NCBI GenBank assembly: GCA_963771845.1
Contig: CAVYVC010000005.1
Location: 158,620-222,619, forward strand
Source: VAZQ01 sp963771845
Lineage (GTDB): Bacteria > Pseudomonadota > Alphaproteobacteria > Rhizobiales > Xanthobacteraceae
Length of the DNA: 64,000 nt
Reading direction: 5' to 3'
The notes under the pieces are model-generated. The model saw only the letters and a program-made list of their open reading frames with translations, was not told where the DNA came from and made no database searches. Position numbers and translations under genes: made by a program. Of this stretch, positions 7,376 through 15,348 are shown piece by piece (position 1 is the first letter of the stretch; each line of letters begins with the position of its first letter).

Positions 7376-8971
7376 ATGATAGGGTTGCGGCCGAATGCTG
7401 CGAATGTGGTGGAAAAGGAACGAGTAGGTATCGGGAATCCAACAATGGGAGGTCCAAAGGAACTTGATCTGGCAATTATCGGCGCCGGCCCGGGGGGCGT
7501 GCAGGTCGCTCTGACGCTTGGCGAAATCAAGCGGAAGGCCGGGGCAAATTTCAGCTATCGCATTCTTGAACAGACCGGTGCTCCCGGGGCTTTTTTCACG
7601 CGATTTCCCGTTCATGGCCAGCTGATCAGCAACAACAAGCTTTACACCGGCCGCGATCCAAAGAGCAGGTTTAGCGAACGGTACGACTGGAACAGCCTGA
7701 TCACAGATGATCGCGCCGTGCTGACAAGAGACTTTTCGCGAGAGTTCTTTCCTCGCCGGGAAGTCATTCCCGCGATGCTGGCAAATCTATGCGAGCGCTA
7801 TGCGGTTCCCGTGACCTACAATGTCGCGGTGACGAAGGTAGCGCGCGACGGCGGCGCCTTTCTCATCGAATCCGAAGAGGGTCCGATCGTTGCCCGGTAC
7901 GTGGTTGTGGCCACCGGACTCAAACCCTGGACCGCTCCCATTCCCGGCATTGAACTGACGACCCCCTATGCTGCGATGAAGCCGCGCGAACACTATCGCG
8001 ACAAGCGGGTTCTGATCATCGGCAAGGGCAACAGCGGATTCGAATGCGCCAAAGACATCTTGAATGAAGCATCGATCATCATGCTGGCGAGCCCCAGTCC
8101 GGCCCGCTTGGCCTATCAGACCCATTATGTCGGCAGTGTGCGCAATACCAACGCCATTCTCGTCGAAAACTACCAACTCAAGCACCAGGCGGCGCTTTTG
8201 AACTGCATGATCCGGCAAGTCACCCGTGCGAACGGCGTCTACCAGGCTACGGTCGCGTATACGAATGCGCAAAACGAAGTTGAGAGATTGGAGTTCGACG
8301 AGGTCATAGCCGCAACGGGATTCACCGGAAATCTCGACACAGTCGTGGATGCGATCGGCCCATCTCGCCTGCATGGCAAGTTCCCCGAGATTGATGGAAT
8401 GTTTCAGTCTCGCGCAATACCGGGACTCTTCTTCGCCGGCGCGCTCACACACGGTCCCGATTATCGTTCGTTCTCATCGAGCGGCTTCATCCACGGATTT
8501 CGTTACAATTCGACGATTTTGGCCCGCCATCTCGCCGAGATGCTGGGTGCCAGCGAAGCAAGGTCCCGTATCGCTCCCGACGATCTATCCGACCATCTGC
8601 TTGAGGATTTTGAAGAGGATGCAGGGATGTATCTCCAGCCTGGGCATATCGGGCGGTGTTATCGCCGAACTGGAAATGGAACCTGGATTGATCTGGGTCA
8701 CCAGACGCGCCAATGGTACCAGGAGCAACCTATTGACGATGACACGTTACTGCTCGCCACCCTCGAATACGGCGACATTCACAGTTTTCCGAATGCGCTG
8801 CAAATCCCCCGCTACCCAGGCGATCCCGACAAGAGCGCACACATTCATCCGGTGGTCCGGTTGCGTGGTCCAGACGGCAGCAAGGAGCTCAATCTCGAGG
8901 AGAATCTGCTCAACCGCTATATCCAGATTCCCGCCAACCAGCTGCGGCTAGAGCCATTGCTCTCAAGTTAA
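7376..8971 (+). CDS. FAD/NAD(P)-dependent oxidoreductase, FOXRED2-like
   Basis: The protein (531 residues, or 508 if it starts at ATG 7445) has two Rossmann motifs: LAIIGAGPGGVQ at the N-terminus for FAD and VLIIGKGNSGFECA in the middle for NAD(P)H. It also has the ATG-type hinge (VVVATGLKPW, VIAATGFTGN) and GLFFAGALTHGPDYRSFSSS near the FAD end. This arrangement, with a C-terminal domain of about 120 extra residues, resembles FOXRED2-like flavin monooxygenase relatives. The substrate is unknown; oxidation of the cluster product is inferred from context. It sits 21 bases after the PHBH-type enzyme and is followed by the methyltransferase. Confidence 0.85.
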   Translation: MIGLRPNAANVVEKERVGIGNPTMGGPKELDLAIIGAGPGGVQVALTLGEIKRKAGANFSYRILEQTGAPGAFFTRFPVHGQLISNNKLYTGRDPKSRFSERYDWNSLITDDRAVLTRDFSREFFPRREVIPAMLANLCERYAVPVTYNVAVTKVARDGGAFLIESEEGPIVARYVVVATGLKPWTAPIPGIELTTPYAAMKPREHYRDKRVLIIGKGNSGFECAKDILNEASIIMLASPSPARLAYQTHYVGSVRNTNAILVENYQLKHQAALLNCMIRQVTRANGVYQATVAYTNAQNEVERLEFDEVIAATGFTGNLDTVVDAIGPSRLHGKFPEIDGMFQSRAIPGLFFAGALTHGPDYRSFSSSGFIHGFRYNSTILARHLAEMLGASEARSRIAPDDLSDHLLEDFEEDAGMYLQPGHIGRCYRRTGNGTWIDLGHQTRQWYQEQPIDDDTLLLATLEYGDIHSFPNALQIPRYPGDPDKSAHIHPVVRLRGPDGSKELNLEENLLNRYIQIPANQLRLEPLLSS

Positions 8972-9010
8972 TGGCGTAACTTGTCGCTGCCGCAATCTGG
9001 AGAGGTTCGA

Positions 9011-9862
9011 TTGACTGCTAGAACGGTTCCCTACTCTGATGAGATCCTGGACGAGATCAGACGCGGCAACTCGAATGTCGCGAGCGCGCTCGGTGCGAAC
9101 ATTCATTTGGGATATTGGGACGACGAAAAGAATCCTGATCTTTCTTTCGAAGGCTTCCAGCAGGCGTCGGAACGACTCAATACGGAGGTTTTCAGGCATG
9201 TTGACTTAAGCAAACCCCGTAGAATTCTTGATGTGGGTTGCGGCTATGGGGGCACGATTTCCGACCTCAATCGTCGCGGCAACGATTTGCAGCTCGTCGG
9301 TCTCAATGTCGATCCAAACCAAATTGCGCGCGCTTGCGCCGAGGTGAAGCCGCTTGCAAGAAATTCCAATACAATGGAATTTCTCGTTGAGGATGCTTGC
9401 GAGCTCCAGTTTTCATCCAATAGTTTCGATTATGTTCTGGCGATCGAGTGCATTGGCTGCTTTCCGTCGAGAAAACGCTTTTTTAAGCAAGCGTACCGGG
9501 TTCTCAAGCCGGAAGGAAAACTGATTTTTACAGATTTGTTCTTTGCCGGCGACCTCAATTCGGCAGCCGGACTCTTGGCGCTCAGCTACAAGCACTGGTT
9601 CGCCTTTCGGCAAAATCGCGGAAGGACGACTTTGCCGTTTACCGAGGCGAGAGCCCTCAGACTGCTAAAGTGGCTGGGCTTTTCAGGTTTGAGCACTCGC
9701 GATATCGATCGAAAGACTCTGCCGACTTATGAGTTTATTCGCCGTCTTTCCCACAATTCCAATGGAGGATTGGAGGCACTCGACCTCGGCGGTCGATTGC
9801 TCGAGCTTGCAAGAGAAAGGAATTACATTATCGCGAAAATCATTGAAGCGCGAAAAATCTAG
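9011..9862 (+). CDS. Class I SAM-dependent methyltransferase
   Basis: The protein has about 283 residues with SAM motif I as ILDVGCGYGG, an acidic motif II region (LVGLNVDP) and the post-I segment VEDACELQF, followed by YRVLKPEGKLIFTD. It resembles small-molecule C/O/N-methyltransferases of the Methyltransf_11/cyclopropane synthase superfamily. I chose TTG 9011 because GGAGAGG at 8999-9005 sits five bases ahead of it; the open frame has another TTG at 8981, which lacks such a site. It lies between two flavoprotein genes on the same strand and is probably a tailoring enzyme of the polyketide cluster. The methyl acceptor cannot be read from sequence. Confidence 0.88.
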   Translation: MTARTVPYSDEILDEIRRGNSNVASALGANIHLGYWDDEKNPDLSFEGFQQASERLNTEVFRHVDLSKPRRILDVGCGYGGTISDLNRRGNDLQLVGLNVDPNQIARACAEVKPLARNSNTMEFLVEDACELQFSSNSFDYVLAIECIGCFPSRKRFFKQAYRVLKPEGKLIFTDLFFAGDLNSAAGLLALSYKHWFAFRQNRGRTTLPFTEARALRLLKWLGFSGLSTRDIDRKTLPTYEFIRRLSHNSNGGLEALDLGGRLLELARERNYIIAKIIEARKI

Positions 9863-9885
9863 ATGCCGGTCTTGTTTGCCAGCTG

Positions 9886-11817
9886 ATGACAGTGACGTTT
9901 AGCCCTCCGATTCCAGTCTCCTCCCCGCAAGCCGCGGGGAAGCCCTGTGAACACACCCGGACAAGTTATGATGTGCTGATCTGCGGCGGCGGGCTTGCCG
10001 GATTGACCCTTGCCCGCCAGCTCAAGCTCGAATTGCCGTCGCTGTCGGTCGCGGTCATCGACCGCCTGACAAGACCATTGCCCGAGGCGGCGCACAAGGT
10101 GGGCGAGGCAACGACCGAGATCGCCGGGCACTATTTCGCCAGGGTCTTGCGGCTGGAGGATTACCTCGCCAAACGGCAGCTGCCGAAGCTTGGGTTGCGC
10201 TTCTTTCTCGGCAATGCGCACGGCCCTTTTGAGGATCGTAGCGAGATCGGTCCCCGACTGTTTTCGCCATCGCCCGCCTACCTGGTCGACCGGGGACGAT
10301 TGGAGAATGACCTGCGGCAGATCATCCTTGATATGGGCGTGCGCGTGCTCGAAGGAACAATCATTGATGATGTCGTTCTCGCGCAAGGACCACAGGCACA
10401 TACCGTTTTGTGCCATGGCGGCGAGGGTTGTCCCCGCGCGCTCTCAGGCCGGTGGTTGATCGATGCGCTAGGCCGCGGCCGGTTCCTGCAGTCGAAGCTT
10501 GATCTGGCGCAACCAAACGCGCACTCCGCCAGCGCCGCCTGGTGGCGCATAAACGCGCGCATCGACGTTTCTGACATGGGGGCAAATGCGAGCCGGGAGT
10601 GGCGGCACAGAATCATAGAGGACCGTTATCTCTCCACCAATCATCTGATGGGGCGCGGTTATTGGGTGTGGTTCATTGCCCTCTCCTCGGGAGCAACCAG
10701 CATCGGCATCGTGACGGATGAGACAATTCATCCATTCCACAGCTATGCCAAATCATATGCGCAGAGTCTGGAATGGCTAAGCGAGCATGAACCTGCGGCC
10801 TGGAAACTGATCAACGGCCACGTCCCGCTTGATTTTCGCCGGCTGAAGAATTTCAGCTATCACGCGCGACAGCTTTTCTCGCACAACCGCTGGAGCTGTA
10901 TCGGGGAGGCGGGAATTTTCCTTGACCCGCTGTACAGCCCCGGCTCCGATTTCATCGCCATTGAAAATACAATCACAGTCGAGATGATCCGCCGGGAAAC
11001 CGACGGCAGATTGACCGAGAATGCGGTTGCTGAGTTCAATCGGCTGGTACTGGATTTCCTCGCGCCGCTCGGGCTTGCGCTTTTTAAGGATACCTACCGC
11101 GTTTTTGGACATCCGCATATCTACTATGCGAAGCATGCCTGGGATCAGGCAATCATCTCGGCGATCTTCGCCCAGATGTTCATACAAGATATCATCCGCC
11201 AGCCGTCCTCGGATGTGTTCGACTTGCTCCATCAGTACAAAGAGCTCAATGAGCGGGTCCAGCGTCTATTTATCGATTGGTCCGAGACAGCGCCCGCGCG
11301 TGCCCCATTCCTCGCGCACACCGATCTAGGGCGGAGCCAATTCCACCAGTTGCTCCATCTCGAGCTCGCAGCGCGGCGCACGCAGGAGCAATTCCTGCAG
11401 GCGTCGCGGCTCAATCTGCAATACCTTGAGGAAATGGCTCAAATTCTTTTCTGGCAAGCGGTAACAGAATGTCTGCCTGAATACATGCCGCGTGACGAAG
11501 CAAATCCGCCCTGGATCAATGCCTGGAAAATCAGCCTCTCGCCGGATTGCTGGAAGGTAGACGGCTTACACACTGCATCAACTGCGCCGCGCCGCTTGCG
11601 AGCGACGCGAGGCGGGACATTTGCGGGCGTTTTTAGCCCGATGACGTGGCGGGAACGGTTGCAAGTTGAATTGCCTTATCGGCTCAGGCACTTTGCAAGG
11701 GGCAAACCGTCGACTGTATTGGTTGGAGCGGTGCATCGCCTGTTTGTGGAGAACAGGCCGGCGATGTGGCTTCGCAGGCTGTTTGTACAGGATAATTTAA
11801 TTCCGTCGTCGAATTAG
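9886..11817 (+). CDS. Flavin-dependent halogenase-family protein with altered motif
   Basis: The 643-residue protein belongs to the tryptophan/phenol halogenase flavoprotein superfamily. It has GGGLAGL at residues 34-40, the KVGEATTE segment at 71-78, a lysine in the LPKLGLRFF region (about residue 101) where the family keeps its catalytic Lys, and GEAGIFLDPLYSPGSDF for FAD binding. The halogenase signature WxWxIP reads WVWFIA at 260-265, so the last proline is alanine. It may halogenate the PKS product, or be a non-halogenating relative, as many PKS-associated family members are. About 150 C-terminal residues extend beyond the usual core. It is the last gene of the cluster; a different gene style begins right after. 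Confidence 0.75.
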   Translation: MTVTFSPPIPVSSPQAAGKPCEHTRTSYDVLICGGGLAGLTLARQLKLELPSLSVAVIDRLTRPLPEAAHKVGEATTEIAGHYFARVLRLEDYLAKRQLPKLGLRFFLGNAHGPFEDRSEIGPRLFSPSPAYLVDRGRLENDLRQIILDMGVRVLEGTIIDDVVLAQGPQAHTVLCHGGEGCPRALSGRWLIDALGRGRFLQSKLDLAQPNAHSASAAWWRINARIDVSDMGANASREWRHRIIEDRYLSTNHLMGRGYWVWFIALSSGATSIGIVTDETIHPFHSYAKSYAQSLEWLSEHEPAAWKLINGHVPLDFRRLKNFSYHARQLFSHNRWSCIGEAGIFLDPLYSPGSDFIAIENTITVEMIRRETDGRLTENAVAEFNRLVLDFLAPLGLALFKDTYRVFGHPHIYYAKHAWDQAIISAIFAQMFIQDIIRQPSSDVFDLLHQYKELNERVQRLFIDWSETAPARAPFLAHTDLGRSQFHQLLHLELAARRTQEQFLQASRLNLQYLEEMAQILFWQAVTECLPEYMPRDEANPPWINAWKISLSPDCWKVDGLHTASTAPRRLRATRGGTFAGVFSPMTWRERLQVELPYRLRHFARGKPSTVLVGAVHRLFVENRPAMWLRRLFVQDNLIPSSN

Positions 11818-11839
11818 TCTAGTTCACATGAAGCGGCTT

Positions 11840-12019
11840 CTACCAGCCATCGCGCATGTTTTCCCAATCCCTTAACGGGTATCCATCGTAGTACTGTGAA
11901 CCGTTTTGATAATAATAGCCGGCATCGCAACTCGTTTGCGCCACGGCTGCCGATTGCGTCAATGCCGTCACGGCAAGAAGGCTGAGGAGAGCCAACGCGG
12001 TTGCTATAAGCCTTTTCAT
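11840..12019 (-). CDS. Small secreted protein
   Basis: I do not recognise this 59-residue protein. It starts with MKRLIATALALLSLLAV, a signal peptide ending near AVAQ, and the short mature part is rich in Tyr, Asn and Gly with one Cys. The start at 12019 has AGGAAG about seven bases upstream; the longer frame to 12094 has no ribosome site. It converges with the halogenase-like gene, 22 bases beyond its stop, and may mark the edge of the biosynthetic cluster. Confidence 0.6.
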   Translation of the reverse strand: MKRLIATALALLSLLAVTALTQSAAVAQTSCDAGYYYQNGSQYYDGYPLRDWENMRDGW

Positions 12020-12065
12020 GATACGTCTTCCTGTTGCTTGTGTTAGCTGCTGGGTTTCTGCATTC

Positions 12066-12266
12066 CTACCCGGAGGCGTGAAGCGACAAAACATAGAGGA
12101 ACATAGTCATATTCACCAAGATCGCGCTCGCCACGCCAAATCCGAGAAAATACAACAAGTGTTGCCTGGCTAAACTCTGGCGAGCGTCCGTTTGACAGAT
12201 GATAGCGGGCACCGACGCCCCTATTGCGCGGTCTCTCTGCTTTCCTTGCAGGTGAAAGTGGGACAT
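12066..12266 (-). CDS. Small single-pass membrane protein
   Basis: This is a 66-residue protein of unknown function. The N-terminal 35 residues are polar and the C-terminal 30 form one membrane helix (LLYFLGFGVASAILVNMTMF). The start at 12266 has CGGAG at a good distance; ATG codons at 12284 and 12347 are in frame but less well supported. It precedes the small secreted protein on the same strand. Confidence 0.5.
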   Translation of the reverse strand: MSHFHLQGKQRDRAIGASVPAIICQTDARQSLARQHLLYFLGFGVASAILVNMTMFLYVLSLHASG

Positions 12267-12406
12267 TGTGGATCTCCGTTCCATGGTCGTGCAAAAGACC
12301 GCATTCAAACACGATTTATTCCGGTTTTCTGCTTTTCTCTCGATCACTTAACGATAGGCACGGCAGGGTGCTGCAGCCATTAAATTTGGGTTCAGTAATC
12401 TAAACT

Positions 12407-12487
12407 TTAGTTTAATTCGGTGATGAACCCCGTCATTGTAATCACGGCGGTAGCCAACGTGAGCGCCAGGATGATCTTGCTCGACAT
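12407..12487 (-). CDS. 26-residue hydrophobic peptide
   Basis: This is a very short ORF: MSSKIILALTLATAVITM and eight more residues, then TAA. Nearly the whole peptide is one hydrophobic segment. A strong AAGGAGAG lies upstream of the ATG, which is why I call it. It could be a free small membrane peptide or a secretion leader-like product; function unknown. Confidence 0.5.
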   Translation of the reverse strand: MSSKIILALTLATAVITMTGFITELN

Positions 12488-12719
12488 GACTGTCTCTCCT
12501 TTGCTCGAAGCGGGTTTGGCTTCCATGCGATGAGATCGCGCCAGGCCCCCGTTTCATTCCCGCGCAAGCCAGCGTTTCTGAATGAGCGTGTCCGGTAAGC
12601 GCCTTCAATTGTTTGTGAGCCCGCGGCTCACATCAAAAGCTCTCGCTCTGAGGACGGAAATAAACCCTGACAAGCTCCGATCTGCTCGTTGAAGGATCGC
12701 GGCTTCGGAGGAGATCGGC

Positions 12720-13070
12720 ATGGCTTCAGATCATGAGAGCGGCTTGCGTCGACGCAGGATCCTGGAATGCCCCCTCATTGTCGCCATTCGGTTCGCGCCG
12801 CAATTCGTCGCCGGCAATAATGCTCGCGCGTGCGAAAATACGTTCGCTCAGTACTACATCCCCGAAGACGCATGCGACCTCCCTGTTACTGACCGTGCCC
12901 GGTGCCGCCCATTTGTCGCTCTATTGTCCGAGCCCCGCGCCCGGACCCAGCAGCCCATTTTTGGCGCCCGAATGCTGCGTTTGCCGCACCCGCCGCCATG
13001 GATACGCCCAAACCGCTCGACCATTCAGCCTTTGTTCAGCAGCGGGGTGGAACATTGGATGGAAGGGTGA
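12720..13070 (+). CDS. Possible protein of unknown function
   Basis: This 116-residue frame begins at an ATG with an excellent GGAGGAG site six bases upstream. The first 55 residues look like protein sequence, with a Cys-containing region ending in EDACDLPVTDRA; the last 50 are Arg/Pro-rich and look less convincing, so the gene may be truncated or frameshifted. I recognise no domain. Overlapping frames are open too, so coding is uncertain. Confidence 0.3.
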   Translation: MASDHESGLRRRRILECPLIVAIRFAPQFVAGNNARACENTFAQYYIPEDACDLPVTDRARCRPFVALLSEPRARTQQPIFGARMLRLPHPPPWIRPNRSTIQPLFSSGVEHWMEG

Positions 13071-13237
13071 CGTTAACTGTTCACTCAGGAATCGATCCTT
13101 GAGGTGATGCCATGAGAAAAACTGTGGCTACGCTTGCGGCTGCGGCAACAGAGCTGGTCCGAGAAATCTGCACAGGGCGATAAGTGGAGTTTCTGCCTGA
13201 CAGCGGGCACGCTGTGCCTGCCGAATCAGGAGAGACC

Positions 13238-13549
13238 ATGAGCAGACGACCCCGCCGGAACCACACACCGGCCTTCAAGGCGAAGGTGGCGCTTGCAGCC
13301 ATCAAAGGCGATCGCACACTGGCTCAGCTGGCGGAGCAGTTCGACGTCCACCCCAATCAGATCACATCATGGAAAGCGCAGCTCGAGGGCGGGGCTGCCG
13401 ATGTATTTGGCCCCGGCGGCCATAATGGAGCGACGCAGCCGGCCATTGACGTGAAGTCACTGCACGCAAAGATCGGCGAACTGACGTTGGAGAACGATTT
13501 TTTAGAGGGGGCGCTCACCAAGGCGGGTTTGCTGAGCGCAAGGCGATGA
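13238..13549 (+). CDS. IS3-family transposase OrfA (DNA-binding helix-turn-helix subunit)
   Basis: The 103-residue protein starts MSRRPRRNHTPAFKAKVALA, the typical start of IS3-family OrfA, then has an HTH around residues 20-50 (LAQLAEQFDVHPNQITSWK) and a C-terminal leucine-zipper-like segment (LHAKIGELTLENDFLEGAL) used for multimerisation. The start at 13238 follows AGGAGAG. The stop overlaps the orfB start (ATGA at 13546-13549), which suggests translational coupling or frameshifting to make OrfAB. Confidence 0.92.
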   Translation: MSRRPRRNHTPAFKAKVALAAIKGDRTLAQLAEQFDVHPNQITSWKAQLEGGAADVFGPGGHNGATQPAIDVKSLHAKIGELTLENDFLEGALTKAGLLSARR

Positions 13550-14373
13550 TCGACCGCGAACACGATCTTCCGATCACGAAGCAGGCGGAGGTTCTGCGTA
13601 TCAGCCGTGGCAGCGTCTACTACCTGCCGCGGCCGGTTCCGGAAGCCGACCTTGCGATCATGCGGCGTCTCGACCGACTGCACCTGGAGTTCCCTTTCGC
13701 CGGCTCGCGGATGTTGCGAGGCCTGCTGGCGGCCGAGGGGTGCAAGATCGGACGTCGTCACGTGAAGACGCTGATGCGGCGGATGGGGATAGAGGCGCTC
13801 TATCGCCGTCCCCGCACCACGAAGCCGGAGCCGGGCCACAAAATCTACCCGTATCTGCTGCGTGGGATGGAGATTGTCCGGCCGAACCAGGTGTGGGCGA
13901 TGGACATCACGTACATCCCGATGGCACGCGGCTTTGTCTATCTGGCCGTTGTGCTCGACTGGTTCAGCCGTCGCGTGCTGTCGTGGGGCGTATCGATCAC
14001 CATGGAGGCGGCGTTCTGCGTCGAGACGCTGGAGGATGCTTTGGCTCGTCACGGCAAGCCGGGTATCTTCAATACCGACCAGGGTTCGCAGTTCACTGGC
14101 TCGGCCTTCACCGGCGTGCTCGCCACCAACGGCATTGCGATCAGCATGGACGGTAAAGGCGCTTGGCGGGACAATGTGTTCGTCGAGCGCCTGTGGCGCA
14201 GCGTCAAATACGAGGAGGTGTATCTGCGGGCCTACGAAAGCGTATCCGAGGCCCGCGCTTCGATCGGCCGCTACTTGGACTTTTATAATGGCCGGCGTCC
14301 ACACTCGAGCCTTGACGGCAGCACGCCCGATCAAGCCTACTTCATCCCGCTGCCACTCCGCTTGGCAGCCTAA
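13546..14373 (+). CDS. IS3-family transposase OrfB (DDE integrase core)
   Basis: The 275-residue protein is of full length. It has an HTH_21-type segment (LHLEFPFAGSRMLRGLL, about residues 46-62) followed by an rve integrase core. The acidic triad is visible: D in WAMDITYIP, D in NTDQGSQF and E in ERLWRSVKYEE. The end HSSLDGSTPDQAYF is usual for the family. The reading frame is undamaged, so the element is probably still active. Confidence 0.95.
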   Translation: MIDREHDLPITKQAEVLRISRGSVYYLPRPVPEADLAIMRRLDRLHLEFPFAGSRMLRGLLAAEGCKIGRRHVKTLMRRMGIEALYRRPRTTKPEPGHKIYPYLLRGMEIVRPNQVWAMDITYIPMARGFVYLAVVLDWFSRRVLSWGVSITMEAAFCVETLEDALARHGKPGIFNTDQGSQFTGSAFTGVLATNGIAISMDGKGAWRDNVFVERLWRSVKYEEVYLRAYESVSEARASIGRYLDFYNGRRPHSSLDGSTPDQAYFIPLPLRLAA

Positions 14374-14954
14374 CCCCGGCAGAGGCTCCACTTATCGACG
14401 CGGAAAATCTGTTCAGACAACCGGGACCAGCTCTAACGATCGCCGCTGTAACGGTTGCAACCCCGAATAGCGCTCATGCGCGCTGGGGTTGGTGGGGACC
14501 TGGTCTGGTCGGCGGGTTCGCTGCTGGAGCCATCATTGGAAGCTCGTTGGCAAGGCCTTACTATTATCCGTACGGGTACCATGGGTATTATGCTCCGGCT
14601 CCGGTCTACTACGATTACTACACGCCGGCCCCACTTCATTACGGATATTACGGCCCGCGCCCGTACGGCTGCTGGCGCTGGCGCCATGGCTCTCGCTACC
14701 GGGTTTGCTGACTTGGTCCTTTGATCGAGGGGTGCGAACGCGTGTCGGGCGCGCGGCGACGGTTCCGTCATGCTTGCTGGGCGTAACCCGTCGAGGCCAC
14801 AAATCAGGTGAGTGAGCCGAATTCGGACGAAATTCCGACAAATTGCCGGGCCTTATTGAGCGCGGCTCAAACGGGGGGTTTGGGTCATCGGGGGTATTCC
14901 GAGCTTGCAACCCTTTTCCGCGCTCGGCGGCAGCCGAGCTCCAAGGAGACTCTG

Positions 14955-15278
14955 ATGAAGAAGACTCTCACTGTCCTGGTCGCGGCTGCGACGCTCGCTG
15001 GCGCAGCCACCTCCTTGCCGACGCCCGCAGATGCTCGCTGCTATGGTTGCGCCGTTGGTGCCGGGGTTGTCGGCGGCTTCGTCGCCGGAGCCATTGTCGG
15101 CAGCGCCGCAGCTGCCGGCCCGGCTTATGTCGTTGCGCCCGCTCCGGGTTACGTGGTCTACAGCGGCTATGCTGCTCCGCTTCCCGGACCCAATTGCTAT
15201 TGGTCGCGCATGCCTGTCTATGATGCATACGGCAACGTCATCGGCTGGCGCGGCCGCCCGGTCGCGGTGTGCCGGTAA
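14955..15278 (+). CDS. Small secreted Gly/Ala-rich protein
   Basis: The protein has 107 residues. A signal peptide (MKKTLTVLVAAATLAGAAT, cleavage near ADA) is followed by Cys-Tyr-Gly-Cys, then a glycine-zipper-like segment (GAGVVGGFVAGAIVGSAAAA) that could insert in a membrane, and a Pro/Tyr-rich C-terminus. AAGGAG lies seven bases before the ATG; the frame continues upstream to 14808 without support. It is the intact paralogue of the gene broken by the IS3-family element just upstream. The function of these proteins, common in bradyrhizobia, is not known to me. Confidence 0.75.
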   Translation: MKKTLTVLVAAATLAGAATSLPTPADARCYGCAVGAGVVGGFVAGAIVGSAAAAGPAYVVAPAPGYVVYSGYAAPLPGPNCYWSRMPVYDAYGNVIGWRGRPVAVCR

Positions 15279-15303
15279 ACGCGGTCCACCGATCACCTTG
15301 ATC

Positions 15304-15348
15304 AACGCCCGGCGCGCGTGAGCCCGCCGGGCGTTTCGCTTTTTTTTC
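15304..15348. terminator. Bidirectional-looking intrinsic terminator
   Basis: AACGCCCGGCG pairs with CGCCGGGCGTTT around a short loop, followed by a run of eight T at 15340-15347. It lies between the small secreted protein gene (plus) and the convergent lytic transglycosylase gene (minus). Confidence 0.8.

Larger units (their letters stand above)
13151..14432 (+). mobile_element. IS3-family insertion sequence (about 1.28 kb)
   Basis: The element carries orfA and orfB. Its ends are imperfect inverted repeats: GAGCTGGTCC at 13151 faces GGACCAGCTC at 14424-14433, and a longer inner match (CGATAAGTGGAG, 13179-13190) faces CTCCACTTATCG (14387-14398). The outer limits are supported by the interrupted host gene, which is restored in frame when this interval is removed. 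I see no clear target-site duplication. Confidence 0.85.
13112..14711 (+). pseudogene. Small secreted Gly/Tyr-rich protein gene split by an IS3-family element
   Basis: The 5' part (13112-13150) encodes MRKTVATLAAAAT, the start of a signal peptide, behind a GAGG site. The 3' part (14433-14711) continues LTIAAVTVATPNSAHA and then a Gly/Tyr/Pro-rich mature domain ending in RYRVC and TGA. Removing 13151-14432 joins the two in frame and gives a normal 105-residue secreted protein. The result is a paralogue of the intact gene at 14955, sharing the GxVGGFxAGAIxGS segment. Both sides are otherwise undamaged, so the insertion looks recent. Confidence 0.85.

Noticed and set aside
13357..14391. 344-residue minus-strand frame in the IS3-family element
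   Set aside because: Antisense to the intact transposase genes.
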